64,000 nt of DNA from Paenibacillus andongensis (lineage in GTDB: Bacteria > Bacillota > Bacilli > Paenibacillales > NBRC-103111). How positions within the stretch are numbered: position 1 is the stretch's first letter; each line of letters starts with the position of its first letter. The notes under the pieces are model-generated. The model searched no databases and had not been told where the DNA came from. It was given only the letters and a program-made list of their open reading frames with translations. A program made the translations under genes and the position numbers. Below, one piece after another: positions 35,565 through 42,743 of the stretch. The stretch lies in assembly GCF_025369935.1 (NCBI RefSeq), contig NZ_CP104467.1, positions 7,013,001 to 7,077,000 of the forward strand. Reading direction: 5' to 3'.

Positions 35565-36914
35565 ATGAAAACAGAAGTCACATTACGCAAATCTTTAAAC
35601 CTATCTCAAGTCGTTTACATGGGACTGGCATGGATGACGCCTATGATTTATTTTTCCATCTATGGCATTGCTTACGAGAATGCACATGGCATGCTGACGC
35701 AAGCTTACCTGCTTGCTTTCGTTGCCATCTTTTTCACCGCGTACAGCTATGGTGTCATGTCCAAATCTTTTCCCACCTCAGGCTCCGCATACACCTATAC
35801 GAAGAAAAGCATCCATCCCTACTTAGGCTTCCTGGTCGGCTGGGCACTGCTGCTTGACTACTTCTTCTCCCCTATTATTGCTTGCCTTACTTTCGGCATC
35901 TATCTTCACGCACAATTCCCGTCCATTCCAGCGTATGTCTGGATCATTGGACTCAATATCATTCTTGGCATCGTAAATATAATTGGCATTAAGTTCTCTG
36001 CGAATATCAGCAAGCTGTTCGTCTGGATTCAAATTCTTTTTATCGCGGTCTTCTGTTTCTTCCTTTTCCGAAATATCACCGGAGATGTTCATCCGCTGCA
36101 GCCATTCCTGCAAACCGAAGTCCCCTTCTCCAGCATTCTTGCGGGAGCTTCGATGATCTGCTTCTCCTTTCTAGGCTTTGACACGATTACGACCATGTCC
36201 GAAGAAACCAAAAACTCCGAGAAAACGATTCCTCGGGCCATCATGATTATCATTATTACAGCCAGCATTCTATACTTGGTACCGTCATTCCTGACACAGC
36301 TCGTTTATCCACAGCTAACCTTCGTCGATACCGATTCGGCTGGTTTCGAGATCGTGAAGCTCGTTGGCGGAGCCGCACTTAGCTCTGTGTTCATCACCGT
36401 GCTTATACTCGCCATTTTCACCCAAGGCTTATCATCGGTAACTAGCGTTTCTCGTCTCCTCTTCGTGATGGGGCGCGATGCCATTCTCCCTAAACGGGTG
36501 TTCGGTTCCCTTCATCCTAAGTTCAACACACCAGTCACCAACATTGTGATCGTCAGCGTCGTCTCTCTGCTCGCTCTTGTTATATCGCTAGACAATGCTG
36601 TGAAATTCGTAAATTTCGGGGCATTAACGGCCTTCTTCTTTGTAAACATCTCCGTTATCGCTCAAAAATACATCAAAGATAAGCAGCGCTCGCCGAAGAT
36701 GACGTTCCTCTATCTCATTATGCCGTTGATCGGAGCTGGTTTCATTGGCTATCTACTGTCTCTACTCGACAAAGATGCCCTATGGATGGGAGGCGGTTGG
36801 CTCCTCGCGGGCATAGTGTATCACTTGATTCGAAAGCGTTCGGCACGCATGCTAACTGTGGCAAGCAGCCCCGTCATTGCCAGCAGCGGCCGTCCTTCCG
36901 GGTCTTTGGAATAG
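35565..36914 (+). CDS. APC-superfamily permease, candidate guanidine importer
   Basis: A 449-residue integral membrane protein of the amino acid-polyamine-organocation family with about 12 hydrophobic segments. Seen: VVYMGLAWMTPM at the N-terminus, FPTSGSAYTYTKKSIHPYLGFLVGW (the conserved APC motif, split around residues 68-90) and SFLGFDTITTMSEETKNSEKTIPRAI. A GGGAG sequence precedes the ATG. It sits under its own guanidine-I riboswitch and opposite the guanidine degradation operon, so uptake of guanidine or a related cation is the best guess. Known guanidine exporters are of other families (SMR). Confidence 0.85.
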   Translation: MKTEVTLRKSLNLSQVVYMGLAWMTPMIYFSIYGIAYENAHGMLTQAYLLAFVAIFFTAYSYGVMSKSFPTSGSAYTYTKKSIHPYLGFLVGWALLLDYFFSPIIACLTFGIYLHAQFPSIPAYVWIIGLNIILGIVNIIGIKFSANISKLFVWIQILFIAVFCFFLFRNITGDVHPLQPFLQTEVPFSSILAGASMICFSFLGFDTITTMSEETKNSEKTIPRAIMIIIITASILYLVPSFLTQLVYPQLTFVDTDSAGFEIVKLVGGAALSSVFITVLILAIFTQGLSSVTSVSRLLFVMGRDAILPKRVFGSLHPKFNTPVTNIVIVSVVSLLALVISLDNAVKFVNFGALTAFFFVNISVIAQKYIKDKQRSPKMTFLYLIMPLIGAGFIGYLLSLLDKDALWMGGGWLLAGIVYHLIRKRSARMLTVASSPVIASSGRPSGSLE

Positions 36915-36924
36915 AATAAAGAAA

Positions 36925-36966
36925 AAACCGTCAGGAAAGATCACAACATCTGACGGTCTTTTTTTG
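36925..36966 (+). terminator. Terminator after the APC permease
   Basis: ACCGTCAG (36927-36934) pairs with CTGACGGT (36950-36957), followed by a long T run. Confidence 0.85.
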
Positions 36967-37308
36967 GTTTAATTCGCTGTATATGCATAACCGACACTCC
37001 TCCGCCATTTGCTGCATTGGATAAAGTACAATCAAATCAGGTTCATTCACCTTATTTTCCCGATTTCATTGGAGTTTTTTTTGCAACAATTCCCGCGATA
37101 ACGCCGATTATCTTGCATAATGTTGTACTAAATACAACTCCGTGTGGCAAACAGCACACTCTACTTCACTTGCCTTAATCCAACATACTCGACCCTGATA
37201 GCCAACCACTCTTACCCAAAAAGACGGCGTAAATCTAAAGTCATTCACACTAATCGCAGAGCGCTGAATCGACACCTTTTGATTCATTTGCTAGACAGCC
37301 ATCTTTGC
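36967..37308. other. Intergenic region with one dispersed repeat
   Basis: Apart from the repeat copy at 37070-37138 I see nothing convincing. Short open frames here have no ribosome site and no family-like sequence. Confidence 0.5.
37070..37138 (+). repeat. Dispersed paired-palindrome repeat, copy 3
   Basis: TGCAACAATT, then GATAACGCCGATTA, then ATAATGTTGTACTAAATACAAC, aligned with the copies at 3981 and 63847. The first GTTGTAC arm is replaced by a T run. Confidence 0.65.
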
Positions 37309-38310
37309 TTATTCGAATTCACCCGATTTACGGTCCGCCGGGAAAACAAGCCCCATCTGCTTCCTAGCCTCATCCATAATGGCCATGGCAATGCTGGAAT
37401 TCGCATGTGAGTTCGTCGGTGACTCCGATGCTCCGCTTTTAATAAGCCTAATAAATTCTTCCGCTTCATAACGCATCGTTCTTACGCCTTGCTCCCGCGT
37501 CAGGTTTTCCACAGAACCATCTCGGTAACGGATTTCCACTTTTTCAGGTGTGTTGATTTTATCGATGACCATCGTCGCATGCTCGCCCTGAATTTCTGCT
37601 GGCAGATAGGAGCTCGAAATTTTGGAGTGCATGATAACCGCATCCATCTCTTTGTAGCTAAGAAGCAGGCTGCCCTCGCCATCTACGCCCGACTCCAGCA
37701 GTACTCCGCTTGCTTGTACACGTTCAGGAGCACCAAAAAGTACCGCCAACGGATAAATACAATAAACACCTAAATCCATAATCGAGCCATTGGAGAAAAT
37801 GGGATTGAACGCATTCAGTACCGTTCCCTGCTTATAGGCATCATACCTTGAGGAATATTGGCAATAGCTCGCAAAATAACGGCGAATTTTCCCCAGCTTA
37901 TGTAAATTGTCTTGTATCGCCTTGAAATTAGGAAGCAGCGTGGACTTGAGAGCTTCCATGAACACCACTTTATTACTTTGTGCAGCCTTAATCATCGCTG
38001 AAAGCTCAGCGGTATTGGATGCCGCAGGCTTTTCGCAGATAACATGCTTGCCATGATTCATACAGAGTATCGCGTATTCAGCGTGTAAGGAGTTCGGACT
38101 CGCAATATAAACCGCATCGAATTCCTTACTTTGCGCAAACGTTTCTAGGCTTGTATAGATATGAGAAACCTCAAATTTCTGAGCGAATTCCGCAGCTTTC
38201 TCCTCTGTACGCGAGTATACGGCCGTTAAGGCGAACTCCCCCGTCTCGCGGGCAGCATGAATGAATTCTTCCGTAATCCAATTGGTTCCAATAACAGCAA
38301 AACGTATCAT
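37309..38310 (-). CDS. Gfo/Idh/MocA-family oxidoreductase
   Basis: Start at the ATG 38310, with AAAGGAG 7 bases upstream; a longer frame from 38343 lacks one. The product is 333 residues. The Rossmann motif is AVIGTNWIT and the family EKP motif is ICEKPAAS near residue 93. It resembles YrbE/inositol- and dihydrodiol-dehydrogenase-like members. It is monocistronic. The substrate is unknown. Confidence 0.88.
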   Translation of the reverse strand: MIRFAVIGTNWITEEFIHAARETGEFALTAVYSRTEEKAAEFAQKFEVSHIYTSLETFAQSKEFDAVYIASPNSLHAEYAILCMNHGKHVICEKPAASNTAELSAMIKAAQSNKVVFMEALKSTLLPNFKAIQDNLHKLGKIRRYFASYCQYSSRYDAYKQGTVLNAFNPIFSNGSIMDLGVYCIYPLAVLFGAPERVQASGVLLESGVDGEGSLLLSYKEMDAVIMHSKISSSYLPAEIQGEHATMVIDKINTPEKVEIRYRDGSVENLTREQGVRTMRYEAEEFIRLIKSGASESPTNSHANSSIAMAIMDEARKQMGLVFPADRKSGEFE

Positions 38311-38418
38311 ATCGTTCTCCTTTAATCCACTCTTGTTTTTCATAACTATAACATGATTATAGAATTGTTGAAAAAGAGAACAGAAACATTAAGTCAAAAT
38401 CCCCTCTTAATGACCCTC

Positions 38419-38472
38419 TTGACACGAAACCAAAAGGTTTCGTATAATCCTTTGTGTAACCATTTGGTTTCG
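38419..38472 (+). promoter_or_regulatory. Promoter with ArsR-type operator filling the spacer
   Basis: TTGACA (38419-38424) and TATAAT (38443-38448) are both perfect. The 18-base spacer is exactly the palindrome CGAAACCAAAAGGTTTCG. A second AACC-n4-GGTT site follows at 38458-38469. A repressor on these sites would block polymerase; the ArsR protein of this operon is the natural candidate. Confidence 0.8.
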
Positions 38473-38546
38473 CATTGTAATACCTTTGGAAAACTAAATC
38501 TTTTGGACAGAATACGAAGAGGACATACGGGAAGGAATGACTTACG

Positions 38547-38927
38547 ATGCAGGACGAATTGCTGAAGAAGCTGCGCTACAAGCAAGGACGAGCTCTCGTT
38601 CTTCAGGCACCCGAAGGCTACAAGCTTGGGATTGAGGATAATGAGGATCCGAATGGGACCTACGATTTCGTTCAGCTTTTTGTTAACAATGCCGCCGAGG
38701 TGGAGGAGTGGGCTCCTAAAGCGATTGCCTATTTGAACGATGAGGCTGTGTTTTGGATGACTTATCCGAAGCAAAGCTCAAAGGTGAAAACCGACATTAA
38801 CCGAGACATTCTGTGGAAGTTGATGGATGAGAAAACGGACTATCGTCTTGTAAGCAATGTCGCGGTGGACGATAAATGGTCGGCCCTGCGTTTGCGTCAT
38901 AAGAGTAAAGTGAAAGCGAAATCCTAA
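38547..38927 (+). CDS. Small unknown protein of the SRPBCC/ArsR operon
   Basis: A 126-residue soluble protein starting MQDELLKKLRYKQG, with QAPEGYKLG and a C-terminal basic tail. It resembles small conserved proteins often found with SRPBCC genes (DUF3052-like), but I cannot name a function. It is the first gene after the palindrome-containing promoter, 29 bases before the SRPBCC gene. GGAAGGA lies upstream of the ATG. Confidence 0.65.
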   Translation: MQDELLKKLRYKQGRALVLQAPEGYKLGIEDNEDPNGTYDFVQLFVNNAAEVEEWAPKAIAYLNDEAVFWMTYPKQSSKVKTDINRDILWKLMDEKTDYRLVSNVAVDDKWSALRLRHKSKVKAKS

Positions 38928-38956
38928 AAAAATTAATCATTGGAGGCTTCTTATTT

Positions 38957-39382
38957 ATGGAAAATCAGACTCAAGGCACATTGCCGGATATCAAGCAAAC
39001 ACTCGTTTTTAACGCACCGATTCAAAAGGTTTGGAATGCCGTAGCGACATCTGATGGCATCGCAGCTTGGCTCATGCCCAATGATTTCAAGCCAGAGATT
39101 GGCTATGAATTTCATTTGGAAGCAGGACCATTTGGCAAATCCCCTTGTAAAGTAACCGAGCTCGACCCGCCGAACCGTTTGACTTTCGAATGGGGCAAAG
39201 ATTGGTCGCTGACTTTTGAATTGACCGATTTGGAAGGCAAAACGGAGTTCACTCTCATCCACTCCGGCTGGGATGCGGATAAAGTTACGGAATTCGGTCA
39301 ACCTCACACAGCTGTTCGCGAGACCATGTCGATGGGCTGGATTGGTTTGGCGAAGAAACTGGCTGCTCACGTCGAGGCTTAA
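38957..39382 (+). CDS. SRPBCC-domain protein (AHSA1 family)
   Basis: A 141-residue protein with the AHSA1/START-like layout: TLVFNAPIQKVWNAVATSDGIAAWL-type opening (split about residues 14-38), LTFEWGK near 75, and the C-terminal long helix GWIGLAKKLAAHV. These bind hydrophobic ligands in a deep cavity. GGAGG lies upstream. One base separates its stop from the ArsR gene. Confidence 0.88.
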   Translation: MENQTQGTLPDIKQTLVFNAPIQKVWNAVATSDGIAAWLMPNDFKPEIGYEFHLEAGPFGKSPCKVTELDPPNRLTFEWGKDWSLTFELTDLEGKTEFTLIHSGWDADKVTEFGQPHTAVRETMSMGWIGLAKKLAAHVEA

Positions 39383-39383
39383 G

Positions 39384-39764
39384 ATGGCAGTCCCCTCGCA
39401 GAAGCATGACGTCTTCCAAGCGATCGCCGATCCGACTCGCCGTCAGGTGTTACAGCTGCTGGGAGACCAAGAGATGCCTGTAACGGTTATCTCCGGGCAT
39501 TTCCCGATGAGCCGCACTGCAGTGTCCAAGCATCTCCGTATTTTGGCTGATGCCGGGTTGGTGAAAGAACGCAAAGTCGGCCGCGAGACCCGATACAGGC
39601 TGGAGGCAGAACCGCTTATGGAGTTGAAGCGTTGGCTATCCTATTATGAACGCTATTGGGAAAACAAGTTAAATGTGCTCAAACGGTTCGTGGAATCGGA
39701 TGACGAAGAAGGCGGAAATGCCTTATCCGCTTTGGAATTGGTCGATCCCACGAAACACGAATAA
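39384..39764 (+). CDS. ArsR-family repressor, likely autoregulator of its operon
   Basis: A 126-residue winged-helix regulator: DVFQAIADPTRRQVLQLL, then SRTAVSKHLRILADAGLV, then the wing RETRYRLE. No metal-binding Cys is seen. The ATG at 39384 lies one base after the SRPBCC stop. ArsR-SRPBCC pairs are widespread; the AACC-n4-GGTT palindromes in the operon promoter are its probable operators. Confidence 0.9.
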   Translation: MAVPSQKHDVFQAIADPTRRQVLQLLGDQEMPVTVISGHFPMSRTAVSKHLRILADAGLVKERKVGRETRYRLEAEPLMELKRWLSYYERYWENKLNVLKRFVESDDEEGGNALSALELVDPTKHE

Positions 39765-39782
39765 CAAGATAAAGTATACAGA

Positions 39783-39814
39783 CCGCTAACTCCAATAGGA
39801 GATGAGCGGTTTTT
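39783..39814 (+). terminator. Terminator of the ArsR operon
   Basis: ACCGCT and CTCC pair with GGAG and AGCGGT, followed by TTTTTTC. Confidence 0.75.
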
Positions 39815-40104
39815 TCTTTACTTTAGGGGGCATTACAAATCGGAACTAACCGAGCCTTCTACGAAAAGCAGTTTAGCAAGAAATAAATAAGCAAGTTCAG
39901 CTTGCTTATTCATTCTAATATTGGGGCATCTCGTCACATAAGACCTCAGGAAATGCTTATTAGCTAATAAACGAGACTTCCAGGATGTATTAGCCAACAA
40001 TAAGCATGCCTAACTTGCTTATGCACTTATAACCGGGGCTATTAAGTAAAATAAGCAACTTCAGTTACCTTATTCGCATAATGAACCACGCGCTTACTCG
40101 AAAA
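39815..40104. other. Non-coding, hairpin-rich spacer
   Basis: No gene is visible between the ArsR operon and the HxlR gene. The sequence is AT-rich and largely occupied by the TAAGCAA hairpins. Confidence 0.55.
39886..40074. repeat. Cluster of three TAAGCAA-type hairpins
   Basis: Hairpin 1 is AATAAGCAAG/CTTGCTTATT (39886-39910, loop TTCAG). Hairpin 2 is ATAAGCA/TGCTTAT (40000-40022). Hairpin 3 is AATAAG-AACT/AGTT-CTTATT (40050-40074). The first two are followed by similar tails ending in GGGGC. The region between has further TTATTAGCTAATAA-like palindromes. No gene is present. Confidence 0.6.
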
Positions 40105-40150
40105 GGTCATCTCCCCTGCTGCCTTCTACAGGTTGGATGACCTTTTTTTA
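40105..40150 (-). terminator. Terminator of the HxlR gene
   Basis: AAAGGTCATC and GATGACCTTT pair across a 20-base loop with T and A runs outside. Confidence 0.7.
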
Positions 40151-40152
40151 CT

Positions 40153-40473
40153 CTACTCCTGAACAGGCAGCCAATCTTGTGACCATTTCGCAATCTCACT
40201 GAAAATCGGGGCTAACGCCTGCCCCTTGTCCGTAAGTGAATATTCGATACGAACAGGACTTTCTGGGAATACTACCCTCTTAACGATACCTTCATGCTCA
40301 AGCTCCTTCAATCGCTCCGACAATACCTTGCCGCTCAAATTGGGAAGAGCCTGATCGATATTTATGAACCGCTGCGGGCCTGATAGTAATTGAAAAACAA
40401 TAAGTGATGTCCAGCGCTTGCTGAGGATTTCTACAGCTTTTTCGAAACGAGGACATAATAGGTTTCGTTCCAT
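40153..40473 (-). CDS. HxlR-family (DUF24) redox-type repressor
   Basis: A 106-residue winged-helix protein. The conserved HxlR Cys is Cys7 (MERNLLCPRF), the residue that senses quinones or electrophiles in B. subtilis YodB and CatR. KRWTSLIVFQLL and LSGKVLSERLKELEHEGIV form the HTH. It is divergent from a dioxygenase-DoxX operon with paired GTTAC-n5-GTAA sites between, so it likely represses that operon and responds to catechol- or quinone-like compounds. Confidence 0.9.
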   Translation of the reverse strand: MERNLLCPRFEKAVEILSKRWTSLIVFQLLSGPQRFINIDQALPNLSGKVLSERLKELEHEGIVKRVVFPESPVRIEYSLTDKGQALAPIFSEIAKWSQDWLPVQE

Positions 40474-40528
40474 GTTATCACCTCTATATGTCTATTTATT
40501 ATAGAGGAAGTGGATACGGATATACAAG

Positions 40529-40598
40529 GTTACAAAAAGTAATTTAGTTACTTGACGAAACTAACATTTTGACGTAATATCAGTTACATTAAGTAACT
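40529..40598 (+). promoter_or_regulatory. Dioxygenase promoter with two HxlR-type operators
   Basis: TTGACG (40552-40557), a 17-base spacer and TAATAT (40575-40580). GTTAC-AAAAA-GTAAT (40529-40543) lies just upstream and AGTTAC-ATTAA-GTAACT (40582-40598) just downstream. The two sites share the GTTAC-n5-GTAA pattern. Bound together they would bracket the promoter. The left one also abuts the divergent HxlR promoter (TTGTAT and TATAAT on minus). Confidence 0.7.
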
Positions 40599-40636
40599 AA
40601 GTGAATTTAAGTAATTCAAAAAGGAGTGTTTTTATC

Positions 40637-41404
40637 ATGATTTCACCCATATTTGTAGGACACGGATCTCCCATGATGGCTATTCAAGATACAGCTTGTA
40701 CGCAATTCCTGCTTGACTATGGCAAGAAGCTTTCCCCGAAAGCTATTGTCATTTTCACGGCTCATTGGGAGACAGAGGCACTCACTATTTCGTCCACCAA
40801 TGATGTATATGACACCATCTATGATTTCCGCGGCTTCCCGGATGAACTGTTTCAAATCAAATATCCCGCCAAAGGGGATGTGGAGCTGGCTCGAATGATC
40901 GCTGACCGTTTCACGGCGAAAGGCATCCCTGTGAACTTGGATTCGCAGCGCGGGCTTGACCACGGCTCTTGGGTTCCGCTATTGCGGATGTTCCCACAAC
41001 CTGCATGCCCAGTCATTCAAGTGTCTGTCAACCCGTACTTGCCGCCTGCGGAGCAGTACCGCATCGGGGAAGCTCTGCGCGGTCTCGATCAGGAAGATAT
41101 CCTGATTATCGGAAGCGGAGCTACTGTTCATAACTTGCGAGCTCTCAATTGGGATGCCAAAGAGCCAGACGCTTGGGCAGTTGATTTCGACGATTGGCTC
41201 ATCCGCAACATGCAAACGCAGAATCTGGAGGCGCTGTTCGACTACGCCACTTTAGCCCCGAATGCTCGTATGTCTGTGCCAAGACCAGAGCATTTCATTC
41301 CACTCTTTATTACAATGGGCAGCGGCGACCCGGAACGTCCTGTTCAAGTGATTCATCGCAGCTACGAAGTCGGTTCGCTCAGCTATCTTTCGGTCTCTTT
41401 TTAA
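40637..41404 (+). CDS. LigB-type extradiol dioxygenase (YgiD/DODA family)
   Basis: The ATG at 40637 is preferred, with AGGAGTG 9 bases upstream. The product is 255 residues. The class III metal site is visible: His8 (FVGHGSP), AHWE, LDHGSW and GATVHNL, with EHFIPL near the C-terminus. The family opens catechol rings, for example DOPA. Co-transcribed with DoxX one base downstream. Together with the HxlR regulator it suggests removal of toxic catechols. Confidence 0.88.
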   Translation: MISPIFVGHGSPMMAIQDTACTQFLLDYGKKLSPKAIVIFTAHWETEALTISSTNDVYDTIYDFRGFPDELFQIKYPAKGDVELARMIADRFTAKGIPVNLDSQRGLDHGSWVPLLRMFPQPACPVIQVSVNPYLPPAEQYRIGEALRGLDQEDILIIGSGATVHNLRALNWDAKEPDAWAVDFDDWLIRNMQTQNLEALFDYATLAPNARMSVPRPEHFIPLFITMGSGDPERPVQVIHRSYEVGSLSYLSVSF

Positions 41405-41405
41405 T

Positions 41406-41762
41406 ATGAAATGGACGGCTCGCATCTTTCAAGGCTTGCTGGCAGCAGCGTTTTTAATGTTTGGCTTTATGAAATTATCCGCAAATCCCATGCAGGTGGA
41501 AGCTTTTACAGAAACCTACGGGTATGGCTTAAACGCCATGTATGTCGTTGGAGCTATTGAATTATTGGCTGGAATCGGACTGGTTATCGGCTTCTGGAAG
41601 CCGCGCATCGCGTTCTACTCCGCTGGCATTATTGTTGTCATAATGGCTGGCGCTATGCTAACTCATGTCCGATCAGGCCAAGGTATGAGCACCGCGGCAT
41701 TACCGCTTACCTTTCTCATCTTGGCATTAATTGTTGCGCTAAGACGTTCCAGACGCGCATAA
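41406..41762 (+). CDS. DoxX-family membrane protein
   Basis: A 118-residue protein with four hydrophobic segments, opening ARIFQGLLAAAFLMFGFMKL and containing ELLAGIGLVIGF. DoxX proteins accompany redox and catechol stress genes; B. subtilis CatD is one. The start lies one base after the dioxygenase stop, so the two are coupled. Its biochemical role is unsettled. Confidence 0.88.
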   Translation: MKWTARIFQGLLAAAFLMFGFMKLSANPMQVEAFTETYGYGLNAMYVVGAIELLAGIGLVIGFWKPRIAFYSAGIIVVIMAGAMLTHVRSGQGMSTAALPLTFLILALIVALRRSRRA

Positions 41763-41814
41763 AAGGCTTTTCCCGTTATCATCTTGTAGATGAGTGCGGG
41801 AGAAGCCTTTTTTA
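41762..41814 (+). terminator. Terminator of the dioxygenase-DoxX operon
   Basis: AAAGGCTTTTCCCG and CGGGAGAAGCCTTT form a long stem with an inner ATCATC/GATGA pairing, then a T run. Confidence 0.85.
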
Positions 41815-41851
41815 TTTTAACAACAGGCAAAAACATGAAACTTCATGATAA

Positions 41852-41896
41852 AAACGGACATAATAATTGACAAAGACGAGACAAACGGAATAAGAT
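41852..41896 (+). promoter_or_regulatory. Promoter of the DeoR-MurA operon with direct repeats
   Basis: TTGACA (41867-41872), an 18-base spacer and TAAGAT (41891-41896). AAACGGA is repeated at 41852-41858 and 41883-41889, 31 bases apart, and may be a DeoR-type operator. Confidence 0.55.
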
Positions 41897-41942
41897 AATT
41901 TCAGAAATCATTTCCATTTTCCCGCTAAAAAGGGGCATACTA

Positions 41943-42719
41943 ATGTTAGCTGAAGAACGTAGACAGTTGATTTTGGCCATCCTTCAAAAGGACGAACGCG
42001 TTGTCGCCAAGGAACTCGCTGATCAGTTTCAACTATCCGTCGACTCTATCCGAAGAGATCTGACCATCATGGAAGAAATGGGCTTGCTTAAGAAAACGTA
42101 TGGCGGCGCCATCCCTATTGCCAAGGTTCGGACTTTACCACAAACGGAATCTATACGATATGGTGAAGCGCTGCCGCACCAACATGCAATTTCCAAGCTG
42201 GCTGCTTCCTTTATTCAAGCCAATGATGCCGTTTTTATCGGTGGTGCAGGTATTCATTATGGTATGCTGACCTATTTACCTAAACATATACCCTACACGA
42301 TAGTAACGAATTCGCTCAAAATCGCTCAAACCATAAGAGAATATGACCATATTGATTCCTATTTAATTGGCGGCAAGCTTCGAGCTGCTTCAGGTAATAT
42401 GATTGACCCATTAGCTATTGAGCAGGTCAGGAAATTTTCATTAGATATATGCTTTGTAACAGGAGGCGGCCTTTCAGCCAAAGGGATAAGCACAGCCACT
42501 CCTGAAGGAGCAAGCTTTACTAGAGCTGTTTGTGACATTTCCCGAAAAAAAATCGGGTTAGCGCCGCATGAAAAAATAGGAATCGATATGTTCGCTTGTT
42601 CCGTATCCATCGAGCAGTTAGATTTGGTTATCACAGATGCGGAGACCGCAGAAGAGGATGTTCAGAAGATTAAAAATCGAGGTATAGAAGTCATCATCGC
42701 GCCAGTAGATCACAATTGA
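41943..42719 (+). CDS. DeoR/GlpR-family transcriptional regulator
   Basis: A 258-residue regulator. The N-terminal HTH reads LILAILQKDERVVAKELADQ and then SVDSIRRDLTIMEEMGLL. The C-terminal sugar-phosphate sensor fold includes VFIGGAGI, TNSLKIAQ and YLIGGKL. It precedes the MurA paralogue by 24 bases, so the two form an operon. A phosphorylated amino sugar is a reasonable ligand (inference). Confidence 0.9.
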   Translation: MLAEERRQLILAILQKDERVVAKELADQFQLSVDSIRRDLTIMEEMGLLKKTYGGAIPIAKVRTLPQTESIRYGEALPHQHAISKLAASFIQANDAVFIGGAGIHYGMLTYLPKHIPYTIVTNSLKIAQTIREYDHIDSYLIGGKLRAASGNMIDPLAIEQVRKFSLDICFVTGGGLSAKGISTATPEGASFTRAVCDISRKKIGLAPHEKIGIDMFACSVSIEQLDLVITDAETAEEDVQKIKNRGIEVIIAPVDHN

Positions 42720-42743
42720 TCCAATACGGAAGGAAGATGCAGG

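Noticed and set aside
36967-37308. 88-codon plus-strand frame at 37144-37410
   Set aside because: No ribosome site; runs antisense into the oxidoreductase gene.
39886-40074. CRISPR-like array
   Set aside because: Hairpins are irregularly spaced and differ from one another; no cas genes.
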